64,000 bases of DNA from Faecalicoccus acidiformans. Lineage in GTDB: Bacteria > Bacillota_I > Bacilli_A > Erysipelotrichales > Erysipelotrichaceae. The notes below the pieces were generated by a model that made no database searches, was not told the origin of the DNA, and was given only the letters and a program-made list of their open reading frames with translations. This document shows, piece after piece, positions 1 through 9,491 of the stretch. The DNA is taken from contig NZ_JACHHD010000001.1 in assembly GCF_014202635.1 (NCBI RefSeq), positions 1-64,000 of the forward strand, in the 5' to 3' direction. The position numbers and the translations under genes were made by a program. Positions within the stretch are counted from its first letter, which is position 1. The number at the start of each line of letters is the position of its first letter.

Positions 1-66
1 TGCGAAATATTCAATGACCATCAATTGGTATATTTTATGCGAATCGGTGGTACACGCACAGCGAAA

Positions 67-462
67 TCATGGCCTAATTATAGGCGAAATATTCAAAAAG
101 GTCGCATTTGGTTCTTTCAGTTCTTTCAAAACATTCAGAATCGTTAAATTACTAATATTAACACCTTGATTTGAAAATGGATTATCTTCATAGAAAGTGA
201 TTCCGCCGTCAGAACAAATATAACGTCGAGCCTGGTAGTTAAGAATACAAGGATCCAGGCTCAAAAGAGAATGATGAATCTTTCGCAGCTTATATTCTTT
301 GATTCTGATAGAAAACGATCCACAATTTGGACAGGAACAAGTTTTTTTCTTTAGGCGAACGTTAATGACAAGGGTGTTATTGATTCGGCAAGAAGAGAGA
401 TGCTCAATGTCATCTTGAGAGAGGTTGAGAACATCTGATATCATTTCATTGGTAAGGGACAA
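67..462 (-). pseudogene. ISL3-family transposase, N-terminal fragment
   Basis: The minus-strand frame reads like the start of an ISL3-type DDE transposase: a C-x-C-x2-C zinc-ribbon (CSCPNCG, then a later Cys) followed by the helical DNA-binding region. It stops after about 130 residues, whereas family members are usually over 400, so the catalytic part is missing. The likely start is a TTG at 462 preceded by AAAGGAG at good spacing. A 13-bp direct repeat (GCGAAATATTCAA at 2-14 and 84-96) brackets the break point, which hints at a local rearrangement. The rest of the element, if it exists, lies outside the window. Not expected to be active. Confidence 0.7.
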
Positions 463-544
463 ATTACCACTCCTTTCGCATGAATGTGTGAGCAAGAACA
501 TTCTAATACGAAAGGACTTTTTCATGGAAAAAATGGGAATCAAT

Positions 545-626
545 TGACCCTACAATAATTTAAAGGTCGACATGATATCGACCCTATGATTTCTTAAAGC
601 GTTTAAAAACCCTACGATAATTTAAA
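545..626. repeat. Short direct repeats and inverted repeat next to ISL3 fragment
   Basis: A 17-bp sequence CCCTACAATAATTTAAA (548-564) recurs with one mismatch at 610-626. Between the copies lies an inverted repeat, GGTCGA (565-570) and TCGACC (578-583). It probably includes the terminal region of the ISL3 element. No gene is visible between 543 and 738. Confidence 0.4.
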
Positions 627-737
627 TACCCAAAATAAGCACATTTGATAAATAATATAGAGTAAATAACAAATATAAACTCGATTTATTAATATCTTTA
701 TGGTATTATTCTAGCGTTGATTTTAGGATTTGATATT

Positions 738-2102
738 ATGAAGAGAATTGCTCTGGTAAATTTTATTGTAGATATATTATTGATCATTCTTTTATTTGCG
801 ATATTTCAATTTAATTTAAACTATCATTGGCGATTAGTTGTGCTTTTTTCGTTTGTTCAGTTAATGTGTGGCCGTTATCGAGACAATGTATTATTGATAT
901 GGGAAGAAATCAAGGTGATATTGATTAGTCATGCTTGGTTTTTCATCATATCAATTTTGTTTTTTAGAATCACACAATGGCAAGAGATATTTTATCTATT
1001 GTTGATAACATTACTATCAGCATTTTTTTGCTTGCTTTTTTCTCGATATTCTCATATTTGGTTTAGATCTTATTTCAAGAAAAATGTATTAATTATCGGA
1101 ATGGGTCATACAGCTGAGAAATTAAGTGGAACAATTAAAAATAATAGATTTTCTTTGATGGATGTACGAGCATTTATCAATTGCAATAATTCTTCTTTAT
1201 TACCTCATGCATACCAACAAGTGAAAGTGGTTGAAGATTATCGCATTTTTCCGTTAGATGAAATTGAGAAAGTAATTCAAAAAGAGAAGATTACTACAGT
1301 TATTATTGCAGTTCCACAATTAATCAGCAGTGATATTGAAATCTTATTAAAGTTATTGAATGATAAAGTGAATGAAATTAAAGTGTTACCTAGAACGGAA
1401 ACGTTAGTTACTTTTGATTCTCGAATTGATGACTTTGATGGGTTATTGATGATTTCTACTGCTCAAAGTAAGATCACTTTTACCTCTCGATTCTTCAAAC
1501 GAATTTTAGATATTATAGGAGGAATCGTAGGGTTTATATTACTAATTCCTTTGTATTTCTTTGTCCGTCGTAAGAACCATAAAGAGGGGGATTATGGTCC
1601 TGTTATGTTTAGACAGATACGAATTGGTAAAGATGGAAAAGAATTTACTATCTATAAATTTAGAACCATGATTGAAAATGCTGAAGAGAAGTTAGAAGTA
1701 TTAATGAGAACAGATCCTGCAATTCGTGAAGAATATTTGACAAACAAAAAGTTAGTTAATGATCCTCGAATTACTAAAGCAGGTAAATTTTTACGTAGAA
1801 CAAGTCTTGATGAGTTTCCACAATTTATTAATGTAATTAAAGGGGAAATGTCATTAATCGGGCCTCGTCCATATCTTCCTAGAGAAAAAGAGGATATGGG
1901 GGATTTCTATCATACGATTATTCAAATGAAACCAGGGTTAACTGGTATGTGGCAAACGCATGGTAGAAGTGATACAGATTTTGTGACAAGACTTTCGTTA
2001 GATGACTATTATTTTAGAAACTATAGTTTATGGCTTGATATGACTATATTGATTCGTACCATCAAAACTATATTGGGCGGTAAAGATGCGAATGCTCGGT
2101 GA
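738..2102 (+). CDS. Polyprenyl-phosphate sugar-1-phosphate transferase (exopolysaccharide priming enzyme)
   Basis: Membrane enzyme that would start a polysaccharide repeat unit by moving a sugar-1-phosphate from a nucleotide sugar onto undecaprenyl phosphate. The N-terminus has several hydrophobic helices (about residues 1-115). A Rossmann-like segment follows (NVLIIGMGHTAEKL, about 120-235). The bacterial sugar transferase domain has its usual signatures: FRQIRIGKDGKEFTIYKFRT, SLDEFPQF, GEMSLIGPRPYLPRE and KPGLTGMWQ. This is the WbaP/CpsE type. The start chosen is ATG 738 with AGGA ahead; an in-frame TTG at 717 is possible. It is followed by acyltransferase genes of the same envelope-polymer theme. 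Confidence 0.88.
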   Translation: MKRIALVNFIVDILLIILLFAIFQFNLNYHWRLVVLFSFVQLMCGRYRDNVLLIWEEIKVILISHAWFFIISILFFRITQWQEIFYLLLITLLSAFFCLLFSRYSHIWFRSYFKKNVLIIGMGHTAEKLSGTIKNNRFSLMDVRAFINCNNSSLLPHAYQQVKVVEDYRIFPLDEIEKVIQKEKITTVIIAVPQLISSDIEILLKLLNDKVNEIKVLPRTETLVTFDSRIDDFDGLLMISTAQSKITFTSRFFKRILDIIGGIVGFILLIPLYFFVRRKNHKEGDYGPVMFRQIRIGKDGKEFTIYKFRTMIENAEEKLEVLMRTDPAIREEYLTNKKLVNDPRITKAGKFLRRTSLDEFPQFINVIKGEMSLIGPRPYLPREKEDMGDFYHTIIQMKPGLTGMWQTHGRSDTDFVTRLSLDDYYFRNYSLWLDMTILIRTIKTILGGKDANAR

Positions 2103-2210
2103 TAGGTATTGGCCATTATTTATTACATTTTGAAATATCATTTTAGATAACTTAAAAGCAAATAACTTAAACATCTTATAAATTTATTAAAACTAATTGA
2201 GGAAGAGACA

Positions 2211-3679
2211 ATGTCGCTGTTTGATTATTCGTTCATTTTAGCGTATTTACCTTTATCGGTAATGATGTATTATGTTTTGGGGAGATTCTACCCTAAGTTT
2301 TGTAATATTTATTTGTTGATTATCTCGTCTTTTTTTTACTTATTGATGAATTCGCAAATATCTATTATTATCTTTTTTAGTATATTGTTTAATTATTGTT
2401 ATTATCTACTGATTCAGAAAATTGAAACCAAAATTAATAGAAAAAAACTATTAATAGTATTTCTTGTCATCAATATTGGAACATTGATGATATTTAAATA
2501 TAATAATTTTTTTATAGAAAATATTAATGCGATTTTTAAAACAAAGTATTCCTTATTAAAACTTGCAGTTCCTTTAGGAATTAGTTTTTTTACATTTCAA
2601 CAGATTTCTTTTCTTGTTGATTTATACAGAAATGAAAACGTGATTCGGTATCCATTTATTGAATATGCACTGCACTTATTATTTTTTGGATGGGTAACTT
2701 CAGGACCGATTGTACGCCATAATCAGGTTATTAATCAATTTCTAGATGATTCAAATAAGAAAATCAATTATGAAAATCTAAGTGGAGCTTTTATAATATT
2801 TGTCCATGGATTATTTAAAAAAGTCATAATCGCAGACACATTAGGTAAGATTGTAAATACAATTTATTTAAACTTGTCTGATCTTAATTCTACAACAGCA
2901 TTTTTATTTGCCTTTTGTTACACATTACAGATTTATTTTGATTTTAGTGGATACTCAGAAATAGCTGCCGGAATAGCTAAGTTTTTATCATAGAAATACC
3001 TCTAAATTTTAATCTTCCTTATCAGTCATATTCATTTACAGAGTTTTGGAAAAAGTGGCATATTAGCCTGACTTCTTTTTTAACAAAATACATTTACATA
3101 CCTTTAGGTGGGAACCGAAGAGGAAAAGTTGTTATGTACACAAATACTATGATAGTTTTTTTTATTAGTGGTTTCTGGCATGGTGCAAATTACACCTTTA
3201 TTATTTGGGGATTAATTCATGGAACTATATTATGTATGAATAAATTATTGAATGAAAAATTCAATAGGATCACTCCTGCTTTGAGATGGATAATAACTTT
3301 TGGAATTGTAATGTTATGTTGGGTGTTTTTTAGGTCAAATAATATCAATGATGCTATATTTATAATTAAAAAGATTATGGTTTGTGATTTTCAACCATTA
3401 GATGTTTCCTTAACAAACCTTATACATTTTCCGGAGATTAATATGCTTTTATCATTTATTGGTTTATCGAAGATGATTGAACATACGGAACTAATGTTTG
3501 TAATAGCGATTTTGTTAATCTTTCTTTATGTTATGATTGAGAAAAATATAATCTTAGAAGTGAAAGAAAATTTTATAAAGTTTAAAAAATATAGATTTGT
3601 TTTTCTTTATTGTTTTATGGGGTTTTGGAGCTTATTAAATATGAATGAGGTTGTTACTTTTATTTATGAAATGTTTTAA
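2211..3679 (+). pseudogene. MBOAT-family membrane O-acyltransferase, frameshifted
   Basis: DltB/AlgI-type membrane O-acyltransferase, which would transfer acyl groups (for example acetyl) to an exported polymer. It is a multi-pass membrane protein; the MBOAT hallmark SGFWHGANYTF with the catalytic His lies in the second part. The reading frame from ATG 2211 (good GAGGAAGAG site) stops at 2993 just after GIAKFLS. The expected continuation IEIPLNFNLPYQSYS is in another frame and joins the frame ending at 3679. One missing base around 2980-2990 explains this exactly. It is either a true frameshift mutation or a sequencing error. The SGNH partner gene follows. Confidence 0.82.
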
Positions 3680-3708
3680 CTGATTGATTTTTGGGAGTAT
3701 ATCATTGT

Positions 3709-4743
3709 ATGAGCAATAAAAGATTTTTTATAACGATATTTGTTGTTTTTTTTATATTAAATTTTATTTGGTGTTTTATTGTATATGACTCAGATTATAT
3801 TTTTAAATTTAAATCACCAAAAGGAGAATACTCTATATCTAATGAAATTTATCAAAATAGTGGTATTGCTAATAATTTTACATATGATTCAGCTATTATT
3901 GGATCAAGCATGACTGAAAATTTTAAACCAAGTACCTTTGAATTATATTTTAAAACCTATCCAATTAAACTATCCTATAGTGGATCAAATTCTTATAATA
4001 TTGAATTATCACTCTCACAAATATTCAATTCAAAAAATGATGTAAAAAAGGTTTTTATTAGTTTAGATGATTATATGTTATTTAGTGCTACAGAAGATTT
4101 TTATCCATTTATACCCTCATATGTTTATGAAAAAAACTTGGAGTCAACTTTTCAATATTTATATAATAAGAATTTGTTTATGGAACTAAATTCATCTTTT
4201 AATGAGAATAAATCATTGTCTCCAATGGAATTTGCATATAATTGGAATGATGAATTTGAGTTTTCAAAAGAAAATTGTTTAGCGGGATATTCATACTATG
4301 AAGATACCAGCAATTATCAAATATTTAATGGTGATTCCCGTTTAATTGTGGATCAAAATTTAAGTAGAATAACTAAATATATATCAGATAATCCAAACTG
4401 TCAGTTCTATATTTTTTTTCCTCCATATAGCATGGCACAGTGGTTTACATATAGTGTTGGATCAGGAATCGATTATGAAATTGATCTTCAAAAATTTGCT
4501 TGTGAAAAACTATTAAAATTTGAAAATGTTAAATTATACTATTTTCAGGACAATTTGGATATAGTCACTAATTTAAATAATTATAAGGATCTAGGACACT
4601 ACTGTGAAGACATTAATGTAGAAATTGTAAAATTAATGGCAGATAATAATAGTCTATTAACTACGGACAATTATCAAGATATTCTTGATAATTGGAGGAT
4701 TACAGCCAAAAATTATGATTATAAAGAAATGTTTGAGGACTAA
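3709..4743 (+). CDS. SGNH/DltD-like exported acyltransfer partner protein
   Basis: A single N-terminal membrane anchor (about residues 5-25) is followed by an extracytoplasmic domain. A GSSM block at about residues 65-68 carries the likely nucleophilic Ser, and a D-L-G-H tetrad at about 294-297 gives the Asp and His of an SGNH hydrolase (DxxH). Such proteins (DltD, AlgJ/X, PatB families) work with MBOAT proteins to put acyl groups on polymers outside the cell, and it follows an MBOAT gene here. The start is set at ATG 3709 with GGGAG upstream; an in-frame TTG at 3691 is the alternative. If the MBOAT gene is truly broken, this protein may have no acyl donor. Confidence 0.72.
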   Translation: MSNKRFFITIFVVFFILNFIWCFIVYDSDYIFKFKSPKGEYSISNEIYQNSGIANNFTYDSAIIGSSMTENFKPSTFELYFKTYPIKLSYSGSNSYNIELSLSQIFNSKNDVKKVFISLDDYMLFSATEDFYPFIPSYVYEKNLESTFQYLYNKNLFMELNSSFNENKSLSPMEFAYNWNDEFEFSKENCLAGYSYYEDTSNYQIFNGDSRLIVDQNLSRITKYISDNPNCQFYIFFPPYSMAQWFTYSVGSGIDYEIDLQKFACEKLLKFENVKLYYFQDNLDIVTNLNNYKDLGHYCEDINVEIVKLMADNNSLLTTDNYQDILDNWRITAKNYDYKEMFED

Positions 4744-4807
4744 TGAGTATTCCATTTAACGAATCGTTATATCGTTTAGGAATGTACCGGATGATGTAGT
4801 TTTGGTG

Positions 4808-4850
4808 CTTTAAATTCTAGCGGGGCGTTTCCACCCCGCTCGATTTTAAA
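4808..4850. repeat. Repeated intergenic hairpin element, copy 1
   Basis: Contains CTTTAAATTCTAGCGGGG (4808-4825), found again exactly at 20152-20169. AGCGGGG (4819-4825) pairs with CCCCGCT (4834-4840). Outer arms CTTTAAA and TTTAAAG extend the pairing around a small mismatched stretch. It follows an envelope gene, so it could end transcription, but it lacks a clean T-run. Confidence 0.6.
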
Positions 4851-4868
4851 GGGTATCCAAAATAATTA

Positions 4869-5115
4869 GGGGTTTTCAATTTGGGGGAGAATCTGGGGGA
4901 CCAATTTAGGGGTCTGTGAATTGACCCCTTTTTTTCTTGTTGGCATATAATATTTCCGTTATGCTCCCTGCTGCACTAGTCAACAGAAAGTAGACACTTT
5001 CATAGGGTAACCAAAGTTAACCGGGGTTTTACAAAAGTAGTTGGGGTCAACAACCGGGGTCATTAACTGGGGGATGCCCATTATCCAAACTTAACCGGGG
5101 GTCAACAACTGGGGT
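4869..5115. repeat. G-run repeat tract
   Basis: Runs of four or five G recur on the plus strand at 4869, 4883, 4895, 4909, 5023, 5043, 5056, 5069, 5097 and 5111. GGGGTCAACAACCGGGGT (5043-5060) recurs with one change at 5098-5115, and TTAACCGGGG occurs at 5017 and 5091. The tract has no gene and lies next to the 3-prime end of an ISL3 remnant, so it may be part of that element's end region. Confidence 0.55.
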
Positions 5116-5127
5116 TTGATAAAAATT

Positions 5128-5176
5128 ACCTCTGGATTGATATCATCAAATCGTGATATCTTCCAGAGGTTTTTTA
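5128..5176. terminator. Bidirectional hairpin terminator of ISL3 remnant
   Basis: ACCTCTGGA (5128-5136) pairs with TCCAGAGGT (5162-5170). An inner GATATCA/TGATATC pairing lies in the loop, and there is a T-run on each strand outside the stem. Confidence 0.6.
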
Positions 5177-5562
5177 TTGCCGGCTCTTTTTAGTTTTCTT
5201 ATAGCTGCCTCTTTTCTTTCCTGGTTTATGAATCTCTTTATCCGGACGAGGAATCAATCGCATAGGAGCATCATCTCTAAGTGCCCATAAGATCCTATTT
5301 CGATTAAATTGAAAGTTTGATATTCCATGGGATTGAGCTCTAAGCGCAGATGGAAAATTGTTGAAAGATTCTAAAGGGCCGTTTGAAAGTCTTCGTAACG
5401 CCGCTTCAGTTATGTTCTTGTCCTTTACATAAATAAAAGAATTAACTATCGAGTCGTGATATCGAGTCAGCAGACAGCCGAACTCCGTGAAAATCGGGAT
5501 ATTACAATCCTTATAAATATCAATCAGTTCATCCAGTCTTTTTTCTGCGTTTTTCAGATCAT
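5174..5562 (-). pseudogene. ISL3-family transposase, C-terminal fragment
   Basis: The minus-strand frame encodes the end of an ISL3 DDE transposase: RLSNGPLESFNN carries the final catalytic Glu, then NFNRNRI-like FQFNRNRILWAL and a basic tail. Only about the last 130 residues remain. The gene is cut at 5563 by the left end of the IS21 element, and the few codons continuing to 5611 are IS21 sequence. The remaining N-terminal part is not found on the far side of the IS21, so the insertion was accompanied or followed by a deletion. Confidence 0.8.
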
Positions 5563-5787
5563 TGATTATTACGGAGTGAGAAGTCCACTCAATACGGCAA
5601 AATAAGTCCATGTATTACGGTGACGAAGTCCACTTAATCCGTTAGACAAGTCCATCAGAAATTAAATTTTTTATCATGATCATTTATAAGTGGCGTATCC
5701 TGGTTTTATTCTATCCTCTTGTTCTATAAGATATGTATGCGATGCTTATCTCATTTTAATATCTTGTGGAATCGGAGGTGTTTTTTT

Positions 5788-7332
5788 ATGCGAGATGTTA
5801 AAAGGGTTTTGGAAATGAGATCTCAAAACCATAGTCAGCGAGATATTGCGCGCGCCACAAAAGTATCAAGAGATACAGTTAGAAAAATATTCAATGCCGC
5901 TGACTCTAAAAAAATCTGTTGGTCATCTATTCAAGATCTTAGTGAATACGATGTCCAAAAATTATTGTTCGAAGAAGAGGTGAAAATCAATCTGTCAATC
6001 AAGCAGCCGGATTTCGACTATGTTCATAAGGAACTGTTGAAACCCGGCACGACGATCAAACTGTTGCGGGAAGAATATGCAGATGCTTGTCGGTCCATCA
6101 ATGTCCCTTTCTATCAGTACAGTTACTTTTGTGAAAGATATCGTGATCACGTGAAAAAGCACAACATGACCATCCATATCAATCACAAGCCAGGCGATAA
6201 GATGATGGTGGATTGGAATGGAACATGTATGTACATTTATGATCGGTACACCGGTGAAAGAATCACTGCTTATCTATTTGAAGCCACCCTTCCATTCAGT
6301 ATGTGCAGCTTTGTCCGTGCCTGTCCGAGCATGAAGATCGGCGACTGGATCGATTGCCATATCCACGCTTTCCGGTATTTTGAAGGTGTTACCCGATTAC
6401 TTGTCCCCGACAATCTGAAAACCGGGGTTATCTCCAACAGAAAATATGAAGATCCTGTTCTCAACAAGTCCTATCAGGAAATGGCAGATCACTATGATAC
6501 GACAATACTTCCTACCAGAGTACGTAGGCCGAAAGATAAAGCAGCGGTTGAGGGTGCGGTCGGAGATTGTACGATAGCTATCGTTGGAAAACTTAGAAAT
6601 CGAAAGTTTTTTTCATTCGAAGAACTGAATGAAGCGATACTCAAAGAATTGGATACGTTTAATTCAAAACCTTTTCAAAAGAAGGAAGGCTCTAGAAAAT
6701 CGGTCTACATGGATGAAGAATTTCCATTTATGAAACCTTTACCGAAATACCCTTTTGAATTGAGTGAATGGAAGCGTGCCAAAGTCCAGCTTAATTATCA
6801 TATATCGGTTGAAAAAATGAACTATTCCGTTCCCTATGAATATGTCGGTCATTATGTGGATGTGAAACTCACAAAACGTTCGGTGACCGTCTACTATAAG
6901 ATGAACCAGGTATGTTCCCATGATCGTCTTTATGGACGAATCAATCAATATTCAACCAATGAGAGCCATATGCCGGAAAAACATCAAAGATTCCTCTGGA
7001 ACAAGGACCGTTTTATACGATGGGCCGCTTCAATCGGTGAAAGTACAATGACAGTCGTCCAGAAATTATTCAACCGATATAAAGTGGAGGAACAGGCCTA
7101 TAAGGGGTGTATGTCCCTTCTGAAATTATCGGATAAATATGGAAAAACTAGACTGGAAGATGCGTGTCAATTGGCGTTGGAGCACATCAGCCAGCCTAGC
7201 TATAGAAATATTAGAATGATACTGCAGTCAAATCAAGACAGGAAGAAGAAAACCCAAACTTCTCAAAAAGAGACCGTCGAGTATGCCTTTGTGAGAGGGA
7301 AAGACTATTATGGAGGAAAACGGAATGGATAG
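5788..7332 (+). CDS. istA: IS21 transposase IstA
   Basis: Transposase of the IS21 element, which cuts and joins DNA with the help of IstB. An N-terminal helix-turn-helix (SQRDIARATKVSRDTVRKI, about residues 15-33) is followed by an integrase-type DDE core: Asp in MMVDWNG, Asp in LVPDNLKTG, Glu in KAAVEGAV. The C-terminal domain is typical. The start is set at ATG 5788, seven bases after a GGAGG site; longer in-frame starts lack one. The 514-residue length is normal for IstA. Its stop overlaps the istB start (ATGGATAG). The gene itself looks intact. Confidence 0.93.
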   Translation: MRDVKRVLEMRSQNHSQRDIARATKVSRDTVRKIFNAADSKKICWSSIQDLSEYDVQKLLFEEEVKINLSIKQPDFDYVHKELLKPGTTIKLLREEYADACRSINVPFYQYSYFCERYRDHVKKHNMTIHINHKPGDKMMVDWNGTCMYIYDRYTGERITAYLFEATLPFSMCSFVRACPSMKIGDWIDCHIHAFRYFEGVTRLLVPDNLKTGVISNRKYEDPVLNKSYQEMADHYDTTILPTRVRRPKDKAAVEGAVGDCTIAIVGKLRNRKFFSFEELNEAILKELDTFNSKPFQKKEGSRKSVYMDEEFPFMKPLPKYPFELSEWKRAKVQLNYHISVEKMNYSVPYEYVGHYVDVKLTKRSVTVYYKMNQVCSHDRLYGRINQYSTNESHMPEKHQRFLWNKDRFIRWAASIGESTMTVVQKLFNRYKVEEQAYKGCMSLLKLSDKYGKTRLEDACQLALEHISQPSYRNIRMILQSNQDRKKKTQTSQKETVEYAFVRGKDYYGGKRNG

Positions 7333-8074
7333 AAAAGAATTGATCATGAAACTCAAACAAATGAAGTTACCGGTCATAGCGGAACGATATGAAATGCAGT
7401 CATCCGATCCTGATTACAGCTAGCTATCGTTCGATGAAAGATTTGGCGAAATGATAGATATGGAATATGACAGTCGAATCAATCATACGATAGAGAAAAA
7501 TATCAGAAACGCTAAATTCTATGATTCTACAGCGAACTTAGAATCTATTGACTATAATCCTGAAAGACAATTGAACCGTTCCCAGATGGAAGAACTGGCA
7601 ACCAATAGATATATCGACAACGGATTAAATATAATATTCGTAGGTGCATCTGGATGCGGTAAGACCTGGTTATCCAACGCTCTGGGAGTACATGCATGTC
7701 GGAACAGAAAAACGGTATTGTATATCCGTTTACCAGAACTTTTCTCAAAATTTGAAGAAATGAGGATCCAGGGGAAATATAACGAGTATCTGAACAAACT
7801 CGGAAAGTATGATCTGGTTATACTGGATGAATTTTTATTGAAACCAACGAACGAAACAGAACGAAGTGACTTATTAGAGTTGATGGAAAAACGGTGTAAC
7901 AAAAAATCAACTATTTTCTGCAGCCAGTATTCATTTGATGGATGGCATCAATCATTGGATGGTGGTCCAATCGCAGATGCGATACTGGATCGCATCGTCA
8001 ATTCCTCCTATATGATCACACTTCATGGAAAGTCATTAAGAGAAACATATTCAAAATTGAATAGATCCAAATAG
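7325..8074 (+). pseudogene. istB: IS21 helper ATPase IstB, interrupted by a nonsense codon
   Basis: AAA+ ATPase that loads and regulates IstA at the target. The frame starts at 7325, overlapping istA by 8 bp. It reads MDRKELIMKLKQMKLPVIAE, meets a TAG at 7421-7423 (codon 33), then continues in the same frame as LSFDERFGEMIDMEYDSR to the normal end. Walker A is GASGCGKTW and Walker B is DLVILDEF. An internal ATG at 7451 could give a 207-residue product without the N-terminal helix, which normally contacts IstA. The element may therefore no longer move by itself. Confidence 0.82.
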
Positions 8075-8209
8075 TAAAAAAGCACGGTTTAAATAGCCGT
8101 GTTTTTATGTGGACTTCTTTACGTATTTATATTTATAAAATGGTGGACTTCATAAGCGGATTGAGTGGACTTCTCTATCGTACAGGATGGACTTCAGTTA
8201 ACGGAATAC

Positions 8210-8479
8210 TCATCTTAGAATTCTGGCTTTCAAACACCAGGCATGATCAGTATTATCCCATAATGTATAGTTTCCATCAAAACTTTCATTTTTAAATAGA
8301 TCGCATACCGATACAGCTTCGCTTTTATAATCATAAACATATAGCCATATTGCTAATTCAGTAATCAGCCCTGTATCTTTCGCAGATTTCATACTGCATT
8401 TTTTTAAGATTTTTTTACAGTTGCTTTGAACACCTTTTTTATTTACAGTATCCATAATATTTTGTATAGTTTCGTTCAT
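8210..8479 (-). pseudogene. Small protein of unknown function, 3-prime end cut by IS21
   Basis: Starts at ATG 8479 (minus strand) behind a strong GAAGGAGG ribosome site, so it was a real gene. It encodes a small helical, cytoplasmic-looking protein with no motif that I recognise. Its stop codon TGA (8210-8212) is supplied by the end of the IS21 inverted repeat, so the native C-terminus is missing. The 89-residue product is a truncated fusion. Confidence 0.6.
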
Positions 8480-8729
8480 GATTTTACCTCCTTCTCTTCA
8501 ATGCAACTGAAATAAATTGGCTTCTGATGTCCATTGTGCTTTTATTCGTTATGACAATGGTACTGTATATGGCGATTGAGTTAAAAGAAAAAAATATGTA
8601 GGAAAGGAATTTGATATACTATATTTGTCTTACAGGCTGCGCCGATTTTAAAATCCTTGTTAAGTTCTTTTCAAGTATGTTTATTTGTTCTTCCAGATGC
8701 ACAATTCGGATCCATATCATCAAACAGGA

Positions 8730-9488
8730 TCATTCTGAGAAGCGTTCCATAAAGTTGATATAATCATGTCTGAGTTTACGAAACTGGTCTTGCTGCTTTA
8801 ATTGTATATAATGCTCAATCTGCTGATTTAATTGTTCTTGCAGGAAGTGTGCTGTTACTTTCTGCTTTTTTTGTTCTTGAAATTGAATCAGTTTTTTAAA
8901 TAAGTAGAGTACGGATAATAAAAAGAGCACAGAGTAAAGAACGATTAAGTACAGATTGATTTCATAAACGATGCATGTACATAAAAGAAAACTTAGGATC
9001 TGTAGGGCCATCAATATGCTTTCTAAAATGATGGTCTGTGGATCTGAGGCTTCCTTTGGCCCAAAAAGAACAATAGCCAGAGAGTAAAAAATCAATAGGC
9101 AAATATATTGGACCACATAAAACCATAAAGTATATTGATGAAAAAAAGTGACTTGTTGTATTTCGGTATCGGATAGTAACAACATGGCCAACATGATGAT
9201 TTCACAAAAAAACATGATGAATTCCCATATGATGGTAGCCCATAAACAACGCATTTTTGATTCCTCACGAAATAAGATACGTAACATGATGTAGACCATG
9301 ATCATCCCTGTCGGAATCGTAATATAGCTGTTGTTGATGAGTTGAGATACAGGTCCCATGATAAGAACAAAGATCAACATCATGAGAATAAAGTTTCTTA
9401 TCTTATGTTCATTATGAAAAAAGAAAGTAAAAAAGTAAGCAAACGATGTAACTTGTATGCTGTAGATAAGTATTCCGAGTCCTAACAT
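8730..9488 (-). CDS. Membrane sensor/His-box subunit of a split histidine kinase (third copy)
   Basis: Six or so hydrophobic helices (about residues 1-200) as in AgrC-type sensors, then a helical linker and the phospho-acceptor box KLRHDYINF. The protein ends six residues later, so it has no ATP-binding domain. It resembles the two other sensors in this operon over the whole length (for example NNSYIT.P near residue 50 and EE.K/IRC near 75). The Shine-Dalgarno GGGAG lies inside the end of the preceding gene. It would sense a signal and be phosphorylated in trans by the separate GHKL subunit at 10259-11089; that is inference. Confidence 0.75.
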   Translation of the reverse strand: MLGLGILIYSIQVTSFAYFFTFFFHNEHKIRNFILMMLIFVLIMGPVSQLINNSYITIPTGMIMVYIMLRILFREESKMRCLWATIIWEFIMFFCEIIMLAMLLLSDTEIQQVTFFHQYTLWFYVVQYICLLIFYSLAIVLFGPKEASDPQTIILESILMALQILSFLLCTCIVYEINLYLIVLYSVLFLLSVLYLFKKLIQFQEQKKQKVTAHFLQEQLNQQIEHYIQLKQQDQFRKLRHDYINFMERFSE

Positions 9489-9491
9489 TCT

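Larger units (their letters stand above)
5563..8212 (+). mobile_element. IS21-family insertion sequence
   Basis: The ends can be aligned as imperfect inverted repeats starting TGA: left TGATTATTACGG (5563), right complement TGAGTATTCCGT (ending 8212), each running into GAAGTCC. Several internal copies of AAGTCCA occur inside both ends, as is usual for IS21 (multiple terminal repeats). It encodes IstA and a damaged IstB. No target duplication is visible at the two flanks, which suggests a deletion or recombination between two copies. Length is about 2.65 kb. Confidence 0.8.

Noticed and set aside
8527-8601. A 24-residue hydrophobic reading frame (MSIVLLFVMTMVLYMAIELK) on the plus strand.
   Set aside because: No ribosome site, very short, and in a rearranged gap; probably a gene remnant or chance. 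It is not convincing as a signal peptide for the nearby kinase.
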